The notes beneath the pieces were generated by a model. It worked only from the letters and a program-made list of their open reading frames with translations. It was not told the origin of the DNA and did no database searches. Shown one piece after another: positions 24,667 through 32,176 of a stretch of DNA of 64,000 bases. Each line of letters starts with the position of its first letter. Position 1 is the first letter of the stretch. The stretch is taken from NCBI GenBank assembly GCA_000153385.1, contig CH672374.1, forward strand, positions 1,428,544 to 1,492,543, in the 5' to 3' direction. The stretch comes from Flavobacteria bacterium BBFL7 (GTDB taxonomy: Bacteria; Bacteroidota; Bacteroidia; Flavobacteriales; Flavobacteriaceae). The position numbers and the translations under genes were made by a program.

Positions 24667-25845
24667 ATGAAACCAGACTTATTTGAAGCACCAGATTATT
24701 ACAACCTGGACGACCTTTTAACTGAAGAACATATAATGATACGTGATGCGGCTCGTGCATGGGTAAAACGTGACGTGTCTCCTATAATTGAACAAGCTGC
24801 ACAGGAAGCAAAATTCCCTAAGAGTATTATACCAGGACTTGCTTCAATAGGCGCTTTTGGCCCATATATACCTGAGGAATATGGTGGTGCTGGATTAGAT
24901 CAGATTTCATATGGTTTAATTATGCAAGAAATTGAACGTGGTGATAGTGGAGTACGCTCTACAGCATCTGTCCAATCTTCATTAGTAATGTATCCAATAT
25001 GGAAATATGGAACTGAAGAACAAAAAAAGAAATTCTTGCCTAAGCTAGCTAGTGGAGAATTTATGGGATCTTTTGGGTTAACTGAGCCAGATCACGGATC
25101 AAATCCTGGTGGAATGGTGACACGTTTTAAAGATGCCGGTGATCACATCATCCTCAACGGAGCAAAATTATGGATATCCAACAGTCCTTTTTGTGATGTC
25201 GCTGTTGTATGGGCAAAAGATGAGAACGACCGTATTCATGGGGTTCTTGTAGAGCGCGGCATGGAAGGCTTTACAACACCAGAAACACATAACAAATGGT
25301 CATTAAGAGCTAGCGCAACTGGTGAATTGATTTTTCAAGATGTAAAAATCCCTAAATCTAATATCTTACCAGGCCGTAGTGGCCTAGGTGCTCCTTTAAG
25401 TTGTCTTGACAGTGCACGTTTTGGTATTGCATGGGGTGCAATAGGTGCGGCGATGGATTGTTATGATACGGCATTAAGATACTCTAAAGAGCGAATCCAG
25501 TTCGGAAAACCTATTGCTGGTTTTCAACTACAACAAAAGAAACTAGCTGAAATGATTACCGAAATCACTAAGGCACAACTACTCGCATGGAGATTAGGTG
25601 TATTACGCGAGCAAGGTAAAGCGACTAGCGCGCAAATATCTATGGCTAAACGTAATAATGTGGAAATAGCTATTAATATTGCTAGAGAAGCGAGACAAAT
25701 GTTAGGTGGTATGGGTATCACTGGTGAGTATAGTATAATGCGTCACTCTATGAACCTAGAAAGTGTCATCACGTATGAAGGAACACATGATATCCACCTA
25801 CTAATTACCGGTTTAGATATTACTGGAGAAAATGCTTTCTCTTAA
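24667..25845 (+). CDS. gcdH: acyl-CoA dehydrogenase, probably glutaryl-CoA dehydrogenase
   Basis: 392 residues, flavin-dependent. The N-terminal helical domain is followed by the FAD/acyl-CoA motifs FGLTEPDHGSNPGGM and LNGAKLWISNSP, then SLRASATGELIF. The catalytic base Glu is near residue 371 in VITYEGTHDIHLLI. YEGTHDIH and LRASATGEL are close to the glutaryl-CoA dehydrogenase subgroup, which dehydrogenates and decarboxylates glutaryl-CoA to crotonyl-CoA in lysine and tryptophan catabolism. The subgroup call is by motif; other acyl-CoAs are possible. Single gene ending at a shared terminator. Confidence 0.85.
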   Translation: MKPDLFEAPDYYNLDDLLTEEHIMIRDAARAWVKRDVSPIIEQAAQEAKFPKSIIPGLASIGAFGPYIPEEYGGAGLDQISYGLIMQEIERGDSGVRSTASVQSSLVMYPIWKYGTEEQKKKFLPKLASGEFMGSFGLTEPDHGSNPGGMVTRFKDAGDHIILNGAKLWISNSPFCDVAVVWAKDENDRIHGVLVERGMEGFTTPETHNKWSLRASATGELIFQDVKIPKSNILPGRSGLGAPLSCLDSARFGIAWGAIGAAMDCYDTALRYSKERIQFGKPIAGFQLQQKKLAEMITEITKAQLLAWRLGVLREQGKATSAQISMAKRNNVEIAINIAREARQMLGGMGITGEYSIMRHSMNLESVITYEGTHDIHLLITGLDITGENAFS

Positions 25846-25870
25846 TTTTACTAAGATATTTTACTACATA

Positions 25871-25902
25871 AAAAAAACCGATTCTCACGAATCGGTTTTT
25901 TT
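25871..25902. terminator. bidirectional terminator
   Basis: Perfect stem AAAAAAACCGATTC / GAATCGGTTTTTTT (25871-25884 with 25889-25902), 4-base loop. Between convergent gcdH and nfu. Confidence 0.92.
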
Positions 25903-25917
25903 TATACTAGATGAATT

Positions 25918-26199
25918 TTACAATTCAATATTATCTCTATAATCTTCTTTTAAATCCTGACCAGAAATATCAATAACACTTTCTATTTGAGGCGCATGCT
26001 TTTTAATGGTTAATTCCACTCCAGACTTTAAAGTCATTTGATTTACATGGCAACCTACACATGTACCTAGCAAACGGACAGTAACAAATTTATCTTCAGT
26101 AATATCAACGAGCTCAATATCGCCGGCATCACGTTGTAAAAAAGGTCTAATTTCTTCTAGTCCAGCTTCAACAGCGGTTCTAAGTTCGGTTCCTGTCAT
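25918..26199 (-). CDS. NifU-domain iron-sulfur scaffold protein (Nfu type)
   Basis: 93 residues consisting of just the Nfu C-terminal domain: FLQRDAGDIELVDITED followed by LLGTCVGCHVNQMT with the CxxC cluster ligand (Cys 47 and 50), then a GVELTIKKHAP helix. It assembles and delivers an Fe-S cluster. It begins 4 bases after mrp, so the two are cotranscribed. Confidence 0.93.
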   Translation of the reverse strand: MTGTELRTAVEAGLEEIRPFLQRDAGDIELVDITEDKFVTVRLLGTCVGCHVNQMTLKSGVELTIKKHAPQIESVIDISGQDLKEDYRDNIEL

Positions 26200-26203
26200 G
26201 ATA

Positions 26204-27343
26204 TTATTTATTTACAGCACTACATCCTGCCATTGTAGTTATCTCAATAGCTCTTGTCGGTGGTAACGCACTATTGCGACGCACGGTTTGTTCTACAACG
26301 TTTTTAGTAATTTCAGTAAACGCTGTTTCAATCTCTGTAGCGTCTTGCAAAGCGGCAGGTCTCCCTATATCACCAGCTTCTCTAATACTTTGTTGTAATG
26401 GTAACTCTCCTAAAAACGGAACTCCTAAATCTTCTGCTAGATGTTTTGCTCCATCTTTCCCAAAGATATGATATTTATGATCTGGTAATTCTGGTGGTGT
26501 GAAATAAGCCATATTTTCAACAATACCTAATACAGGTACGTTAATACTCTCTTGCTGGAACATCGCTACACCTTTACGTGCATCAGCTAGCGCAACATTT
26601 TGAGGAGTACTGACGACAACTGCACCAGTAAGAGGCAGCGATTGCATTATAGAAAGATGAATATCTCCTGTACCTGGTGGCAAATCAACTATTAAAAAAT
26701 CTAATTCTCCCCATGCTGCATCAAAAATCATCTGATTTAATGCTTTTGCAGCCATAGGTCCACGCCATACTACAGCTTGATCAGGCTGAGTAAAGAACCC
26801 AATGGATAAGATTTTCACTCCGTAGCTTTCTACCGGTTTCATCTTAGATTTACCATCTACATTAACAGACAGTGGTTTTTCATTTACAACATCAAACATT
26901 ATTGTTGCACTAGGCCCATAGATATCTGCATCTAGAAGACCTACTTTAAAGCCCATTTTTGCTAGCGATACGGCAAGGTTTGCAGTTACAGTAGATTTCC
27001 CTACTCCACCTTTACCAGATGCTACAGCAATTATATTATCAATCCCAGGAATAGGCTTACCCTTAATTTCTGGAGTTTTATTTTCAGTAACTGGAGCTTC
27101 TACTTTAAGATTTACCTTTATTTGTGCTTTTTCATAAACTTCTTTATGAATGGCTTGTAATATAGAGACCTCTGTTTTCTTTTTAGCTTGTAAGCTAGGA
27201 TTATCAATAGTGACATCTACCACTACCTCATCTCCAAAAACAAGTACATTTTTAATTGCACCGCTTTCTACCATATTTTGTCCATGACCAGGAACCGATA
27301 TGGTTTCTAGCGCCTTCATCACTTGTTGTTTTTCTATTTTCAT
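26204..27343 (-). CDS. mrp: Mrp/NBP35-family P-loop ATPase
   Basis: 379 residues. An N-terminal MIP18/DUF59 domain (about 1-85) is followed by a deviant Walker A SGKGGVGKST (109-118), then the DIYGPSATIMF and LPPGTGDIHLSIMQ segments of the Mrp family. It carries and transfers Fe-S clusters. The family's usual C-terminal CPxC metal ligands after NMAYF are replaced by TPPELPDHKYH, so a canonical cluster site is missing. The C-terminus instead has a single Cys (AGCSAVNK). TATCTTTG lies 18 bases upstream. Operon mrp-nfu. Confidence 0.92.
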   Translation of the reverse strand: MKIEKQQVMKALETISVPGHGQNMVESGAIKNVLVFGDEVVVDVTIDNPSLQAKKKTEVSILQAIHKEVYEKAQIKVNLKVEAPVTENKTPEIKGKPIPGIDNIIAVASGKGGVGKSTVTANLAVSLAKMGFKVGLLDADIYGPSATIMFDVVNEKPLSVNVDGKSKMKPVESYGVKILSIGFFTQPDQAVVWRGPMAAKALNQMIFDAAWGELDFLIVDLPPGTGDIHLSIMQSLPLTGAVVVSTPQNVALADARKGVAMFQQESINVPVLGIVENMAYFTPPELPDHKYHIFGKDGAKHLAEDLGVPFLGELPLQQSIREAGDIGRPAALQDATEIETAFTEITKNVVEQTVRRNSALPPTRAIEITTMAGCSAVNK

Positions 27344-27361
27344 AGCTTCTTTAGAATGCTA

Positions 27362-27369
27362 CAAAGATA
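27362..27369 (-). promoter_or_regulatory. promoter (-7 box) of mrp-nfu
   Basis: Minus strand reads TATCTTTG, matching TAnnTTTG. Candidate TTG elements are present but at non-ideal spacing. Confidence 0.5.
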
Positions 27370-27434
27370 AGGAGCTAGACAATTAATTAAAAGCAATCTA
27401 AATAAGAAACTGACATTCTGTTGTTAAGATTTAC

Positions 27435-27448
27435 GCTTTCGCGAAAGC
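27435..27448. repeat. iterated palindrome, copy 7
   Basis: Perfect 14-bp core and perfect 16-bp form, in the gap between mrp (upstream promoter) and the alkyltransferase-like gene. Confidence 0.9.
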
Positions 27449-27467
27449 GAAGTCTACACTACATGTA

Positions 27468-27812
27468 TTATTCTTTAAATGCAAGCAATTCTATATTAGG
27501 ATCCCAGTATACTTTTTTAAAGTTTTGAACTTTATCGTCTATAACTACTATACCTTCACTTTCTAACAGTTGTTGCATGAGATTAGTCCCTTGAAAATGA
27601 TGTTTACCTGTTAATAATCCATTACGATTAACAACCCGTTGTGCCGGAACGTCTTGCTCGCCATGACTGGCGTTCATCGCATACCCTACTGTCCTACTAC
27701 TGCGTGGCGCACCTATGTATCGTGCGATCGCTCCGTAACTGGTCACACGACCATATGGAATTTGTTTTACAACTTTAAAAACACGTTTATAAAAATCATT
27801 AGAGGACTTCAT
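27468..27812 (-). CDS. alkyltransferase-like (MGMT-family) DNA-binding protein
   Basis: 114 residues, the C-terminal DNA-binding domain of O6-methylguanine methyltransferases (VPYG-like PYGRVTSYGAIARYIGAPRSSRTVGYAM). The active-site PCHR is replaced by PAQR (56-59), so the alkyl-acceptor Cys is absent. This matches the alkyltransferase-like group, which binds O6-alkylguanine and flags it for nucleotide excision repair. Its start overlaps the upstream lysE-type gene by 14 bp, so it is the last gene of trmB-lysE-atl. Confidence 0.85.
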   Translation of the reverse strand: MKSSNDFYKRVFKVVKQIPYGRVTSYGAIARYIGAPRSSRTVGYAMNASHGEQDVPAQRVVNRNGLLTGKHHFQGTNLMQQLLESEGIVVIDDKVQNFKKVYWDPNIELLAFKE

Positions 27813-28428
27813 AAATGCGTATTAAAGTAAATAATGCGATTACCATAGTTAATGCGGATAAGATATAATTTACATTACGAGCAAAGGTCTGACTGTCAAA
27901 ACCAAATTTCTTTACATATTTGATGTAGGCAAAAAGCATCATGAAGGTACCTAAAGAAGCTCCTAAAATAAATAAATGAGCCATAGGATATTCAAATGTG
28001 AACAAACCACGGCTTGCAAGAAAGGAACTGAAACCTATATAGAAAGGTATAGGGAATATATTTAATGCAGATAAAATAATTCCCTGACTAAATAATTTAA
28101 TATCTGATTTATCTACAGGCTGTATATCGGGTGAATTATCTAATCTTGCTTTTATAAAGAAGAAAATAGAAAGAGCTATAAATACAGCTATTGCAAATTT
28201 CTCTAGAGTTAATAGAATATCTGGATTATCATTGAGTAATTTAGAAAAAAACACTCCTACATAAACTTGTGCTATAACGACTACTGCAGCACCTAATGCA
28301 AATACTACTGCGGCACGTTTACTTTGTTTTACACTTATTTTGGCAGCTGTGAGATTCAATAATCCTGGTGGAATCACACCGATAAAACCAACACAAAAGC
28401 CAAAAATAAAATGTAAAAATGTAATCAT
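27799..28428 (-). CDS. LysE-family translocator
   Basis: 209 residues with about six TM helices. The LysE signature near the N-terminus is FGFCVGFIGVIPPGLLNLTAAK (helix 1), followed by hydrophobic segments near 42-60, 72-90, 112-135, 145-165 and 185-205. The family exports amino acids or small metabolites; the substrate is unknown. It abuts trmB (stop at 28429) and overlaps the alkyltransferase-like gene by 14 bp. Confidence 0.8.
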   Translation of the reverse strand: MITFLHFIFGFCVGFIGVIPPGLLNLTAAKISVKQSKRAAVVFALGAAVVVIAQVYVGVFFSKLLNDNPDILLTLEKFAIAVFIALSIFFFIKARLDNSPDIQPVDKSDIKLFSQGIILSALNIFPIPFYIGFSSFLASRGLFTFEYPMAHLFILGASLGTFMMLFAYIKYVKKFGFDSQTFARNVNYILSALTMVIALFTLIRIYEVL

Positions 28429-29097
28429 TTACTGCAGTCTAAATTTAAGGTAGGTAATTGCTTTACCTTGCTCAAGATACTGCTTTTCATAAAATGTTTG
28501 GGTACTTACGACTTCTTCAGGCGCCTCTGTATGTGTATAGATATCGTGGTGAGCAAATATTATGTCCTCACCTAGTCCTTGCAACAACCCAAGTGTATAT
28601 CCATGCATGAACTCAGAATCTGTTTTAAGATTTATAAATCCACCTTCGACTAAAATATTTTTATACTTGGCTAAAAATTCTGGATTAGTCATGCGATGCT
28701 TAGTACGCTTATATTTTATTTGAGGATCTGGGAATGTTATCCATATCTCATCTATTTCATTTTTCCCAAAGGCATATTCTACTAACTCAATTTGAGTTCT
28801 CAAGAATGCTACGTTATTCAATCCTTCTTCTATAGCTGTTTTTGCACCACGCCAAAATCGAGCTCCTTTTATGTCAACACCTATAAAATTACGATTAGGG
28901 TATTTGCGAGCTAGATCAATAGTATATTCTCCTTTACCACAACCTAATTCTAATGTTATAGGATTATCATTTTTAAAGAACTGAGCCCATTTTCCTTTCC
29001 ACTCAAATGCTGTTGTCATCTCTTCTCGAGTAGGCTGGATGACATTATCGAATGTTTCGTTTTCGTTAAATCGCTTTAATTTATTTTTTGATCCCAA
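28429..29097 (-). CDS. trmB: tRNA (guanine-N7)-methyltransferase
   Basis: 222 residues; methylates G46 of tRNA. It has the SAM-binding motif LELGCGKGEYTIDLA, FIGVDIKGARFW, and the TrmB catalytic/substrate region IWITFPDPQIKYKRTKHRMTNPEFL, all highly conserved. First gene of the trmB-lysE-atl operon. Confidence 0.95.
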   Translation of the reverse strand: MGSKNKLKRFNENETFDNVIQPTREEMTTAFEWKGKWAQFFKNDNPITLELGCGKGEYTIDLARKYPNRNFIGVDIKGARFWRGAKTAIEEGLNNVAFLRTQIELVEYAFGKNEIDEIWITFPDPQIKYKRTKHRMTNPEFLAKYKNILVEGGFINLKTDSEFMHGYTLGLLQGLGEDIIFAHHDIYTHTEAPEEVVSTQTFYEKQYLEQGKAITYLKFRLQ

Positions 29098-29154
29098 TAC
29101 AATTATTTAATAGATGGATAATTTATCCTTAAAACCTTACGGAGTAAAGACGCT

Positions 29155-29162
29155 TATATTTG
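29155..29162 (+). promoter_or_regulatory. -7 box of the glycosyltransferase gene, leaderless configuration
   Basis: TATATTTG ends 3 bases before the ATG at 29166. The TTG at 29160 lies within the box, so it cannot be the start. Confidence 0.6.
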
Positions 29163-29165
29163 AAT

Positions 29166-30284
29166 ATGCAAATATCTAAAAACATTCTGGTTGCACCACT
29201 AAATTGGGGACTAGGTCATGCAACTCGTTGTATTCCTATCATCAATGCTATTCTCGCAAATGGCGACAACCCTATTATAGCAAGCGATGGAATGGCTTTA
29301 GAGTTATTAAAAAAAGAATTTCCAAGACTAGAATTTATTGAATTACCTAGCTATGAAATCTCTTATCCGGAAAAAGGGCAGTTTTTAAAGCTAAAATTAC
29401 TTAAAGACTCTCCTAAAATTTGGGCTGCAATACGAAGAGAACATCTTATGCTTAGTGAACTTATCGCTAGATATCATCTCGATGGGGTAATATCTGATAA
29501 TCGATTAGGTCTTTACAATAAAATGATTCCTAGTGTAATAATAACACATCAATTACAGGTTTTATCAGGCACTACAACGTGGTTAAGCACTCAATTGCAT
29601 TTACATTATATTAAAAAATTTGATTATTGCTGGATACCAGATGTAGATCATGTTCAAAATCTATCTGGTTTATTATCACAGCACCATGACGATGATATTT
29701 TTAAAGTCTACTTAGGTCCGTTAAGTAGATTTAAGATAAATACATCTTCACAAATCAAATTTAAGTATGATTTAATGGTGCTGCTTTCTGGTCCAGAACC
29801 TCAACGTAGCATTTTGGAAAGAAAATTATTAAAAGAAGTAAAAGAATTTAATGGAGAAGTCCTGTTTATTGCTGGTAATGTGCGCGGTAAACAGCAAATG
29901 GAAAAAAAAGGTGATATAACATATTATAATTATTTATCTACTGAAGGGCTTCAAAAAGCATTTGACCGCAGTGATATTATATTAAGTCGTAGTGGATACA
30001 CCACTATAATGGATCTGCACAAACTAGGCAAGAGAGCTTTTTTTATACCTACACCAGGACAATTTGAACAAGAATACCTCGCACAATCATTAGATGATCA
30101 AGGCATTGTACCTTTTGCAACTCAAGATAATTTTGAAATTAAAATGCTGGAAAGAGTAGATAGCTATAAAGGCTTAAAATCTGTTTATTCTTCAACTACC
30201 ACCTCTATTTCAGATATCTTATCAGAAACTTTTTCTAACGTGAATGAAAATTCAGATCCTATACCTGGCTCACTATCCACATAG
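29166..30284 (+). CDS. MurG-like (GT28-type) glycosyltransferase family protein
   Basis: 372 residues. The N-terminal half has the MurG-like PLNWGLGHATRCIPII nucleotide-sugar loop; the C-terminal half has ILSRSGYTTIMDLHKLGKRAFFIPTPGQFEQEYLAQSL, which matches the GT28 donor-binding region. Acceptor and donor are unknown, and no peptidoglycan neighbours are present, so this is not MurG itself. The last 34 codons overlap the 3' end of the sensor-kinase gene, tail to tail, over 100 bp. Confidence 0.8.
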   Translation: MQISKNILVAPLNWGLGHATRCIPIINAILANGDNPIIASDGMALELLKKEFPRLEFIELPSYEISYPEKGQFLKLKLLKDSPKIWAAIRREHLMLSELIARYHLDGVISDNRLGLYNKMIPSVIITHQLQVLSGTTTWLSTQLHLHYIKKFDYCWIPDVDHVQNLSGLLSQHHDDDIFKVYLGPLSRFKINTSSQIKFKYDLMVLLSGPEPQRSILERKLLKEVKEFNGEVLFIAGNVRGKQQMEKKGDITYYNYLSTEGLQKAFDRSDIILSRSGYTTIMDLHKLGKRAFFIPTPGQFEQEYLAQSLDDQGIVPFATQDNFEIKMLERVDSYKGLKSVYSSTTTSISDILSETFSNVNENSDPIPGSLST

Positions 30285-31279
30285 ATACTTTCGTTATGCG
30301 CTTCTATAATATGTTTTACTATAGCAAGACCTAGCCCAGATCCACCTTCACGGCGAGAACCACTTTGATCTACCCTAAAGAACCTTTCAAATAATCTGGG
30401 AATGAATTCTTTCTTAATTCCCTCGCCATTGTCAGTAACTCTAACAATCACTTTATTATTTATAAGATCTTCTATGGCAATCTCTGTCGTCCCATTTTGC
30501 TTACCATATTTAATAGAATTAACAACCAGATTTGCTATAACTTGTTGGATTCGCTCTTGATCTGCAAAGACAATGATAGGTTCTTTATAATCCATATCAA
30601 ATGTCAATGAAATATTTTTCTTAGAAGCCTTCATTTCAAACTGATCAAATACTTGTTGTACCAATTCTACAATATCAAACTCTAATATTTCTAAGGACAT
30701 ATCACCTACCTCAAGCTTAGTAATCATATCCATATCTTTCACAATATAAGTGAGTCGATCAACTCCTTTTTGCGCTCTTTGCAAATACTTCTTACGTATC
30801 ACTTTATCTTTATGTGCACCATCCAACAATGTATCTATGTAACCTTGAACGGTAAATAAAGGTGTTTTAAGTTCATGAGAAATGTTCCCTAAAAACTCTT
30901 TACGATAAGTTTCTCTTACTTTAAGTGTCTCGATCTCAATCTTTTTATCCTTAGCAAATCGTTCTACTTGTTGCGTTAAAGTACGCATATCTGTTGCAAT
31001 TTCTCGATCTGTAAAATTGCTAGTTTCTAAAAGACTTACATCTTCATAGATTTTTTTAATACGACGGTAAATAAATCGTTGTACACGATATTGGATAATG
31101 ATAAAAGAGCTTGAGAATAGTAACAAAACCATTATCAGCTCATGCCACCATTTTTTAAATTCTAATTCAAATAAAAAATGAAATAGCAGAAGCAATAAGC
31201 CAAAAACTATTGTAATAAATAGTGATGACCTTAAGGCAAATCGATAACTACGTTTTGTATTAGAAGAATTATTTGACAT
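30185..31279 (-). CDS. sensor histidine kinase (PhoR-like)
   Basis: 364 residues. Two TM helices (about 14-38 and 47-64) with almost no periplasmic loop, then a linker, the HisKA domain with the phosphorylated His at about 135 (GNISHELKTPL), and the ATPase domain with N box VVNSIKYG, G1 VTDNGEGI, and G2 GGSGLGLAIV. The layout suggests sensing within the membrane or cytoplasm. The 14-residue extension after the normal FSFTLEK end comes from the region that overlaps the glycosyltransferase gene. The start overlaps the response regulator by 11 bp. The PhoR label is by architecture. Confidence 0.9.
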   Translation of the reverse strand: MSNNSSNTKRSYRFALRSSLFITIVFGLLLLLFHFLFELEFKKWWHELIMVLLLFSSSFIIIQYRVQRFIYRRIKKIYEDVSLLETSNFTDREIATDMRTLTQQVERFAKDKKIEIETLKVRETYRKEFLGNISHELKTPLFTVQGYIDTLLDGAHKDKVIRKKYLQRAQKGVDRLTYIVKDMDMITKLEVGDMSLEILEFDIVELVQQVFDQFEMKASKKNISLTFDMDYKEPIIVFADQERIQQVIANLVVNSIKYGKQNGTTEIAIEDLINNKVIVRVTDNGEGIKKEFIPRLFERFFRVDQSGSRREGGSGLGLAIVKHIIEAHNESIYVDSEPGIGSEFSFTLEKVSDKISEIEVVVEE

Positions 31280-31955
31280 ATTTATAGCCTACACCTTTTA
31301 CGGTTTTAAAGCTATCGTCACCTAGTTTTTCTCTAAGTTTTCTGATATGAACATCTATAGTTCTTCCTCCTACTATGACTTCATTTCCCCAGACTACATC
31401 TAGAATCTCTTCACGCTTAAAAACCTTTCCTGGTTTTGAGGTAAGTAATGAAAGTAATTCAAATTCCTTGCGTGGCAAAATTATTTCTTCTTTCTTAAAA
31501 ACAATTTTATATTGATCCTTATCAATAATAAGGTCTCCTATCTTAACAACATTACCTTCATCACCTTTAGGCAATACGTTGCGACGCAATAATGATTTTA
31601 CTTTAGACACTAGTACTCTAGGCTTGATAGGCTTTGCAATGTAATCGTCTGCTCCAGCATCAAATCCGGCAATCATGGAATAATCTTCACCTCTAGCGGT
31701 TAGGAAAGTAATGATTGTCTGGTCTAATTCAGGGATTTTTCTAATTTGCTCACAAGCCTCAATTCCATCCATTACAGGCATCATAACATCTAGAATAATT
31801 AGATCGGGCTTTTTCTTTTTTGCTTTCTGAACACCTTCTTTTCCATTCTCTGCCGTAAAAACTTGATAACCTTCGTTTTTCAAATTATAACTTACGATTT
31901 CTAAAATATCTGGCTCATCATCAACCAATAAAATTTTTGCAATTGCGTCTTTCAT
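31269..31955 (-). CDS. OmpR/PhoB-family response regulator
   Basis: 228 residues. Receiver domain with acidic pair DD at 12-13, phospho-acceptor Asp 56 (LIILDVMMP), Thr in TFLTARGED and Lys in IAKPIKP. A winged-helix effector (LPRKEFELLSLLTSKPGKVFKREEIL, VGGRTIDVHIRKLREKLG, GVGYKYV) follows. The C-terminal end overlaps the start of the kinase gene, so both are in one operon. Regulon not visible here. Confidence 0.95.
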   Translation of the reverse strand: MKDAIAKILLVDDEPDILEIVSYNLKNEGYQVFTAENGKEGVQKAKKKKPDLIILDVMMPVMDGIEACEQIRKIPELDQTIITFLTARGEDYSMIAGFDAGADDYIAKPIKPRVLVSKVKSLLRRNVLPKGDEGNVVKIGDLIIDKDQYKIVFKKEEIILPRKEFELLSLLTSKPGKVFKREEILDVVWGNEVIVGGRTIDVHIRKLREKLGDDSFKTVKGVGYKYVK

Positions 31956-32058
31956 CTTAGCGTCTAGTAAGCTGCTAAGTTAATAAGTTTCTCAGCAAAC
32001 TAAATTAATTGATTGTTAGGTTTAAGTTAAGGGACATTAAATCTCAGTACCATTTTGG

Positions 32059-32080
32059 ATTCGCTTTCGCGAAAGCGAAT
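32059..32080. repeat. iterated palindrome, copy 8 (22-bp arms)
   Basis: Perfect core 32063-32076 with flanks ATT/AAT giving a fully symmetric 22-bp element, in the 200-base gap between the response-regulator gene and the M36 protease gene. A second palindrome, TTGTTTAAACAA (32093-32104), lies 12 bases downstream. Confidence 0.9.
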
Positions 32081-32176
32081 TCTGAAAAACTATTGTTTAA
32101 ACAAAGTCTTGTGATACAATTATGAGATTCCCGATGTATCTTGGAGCCATATTACTTTACAGATTATCAATTGTTT

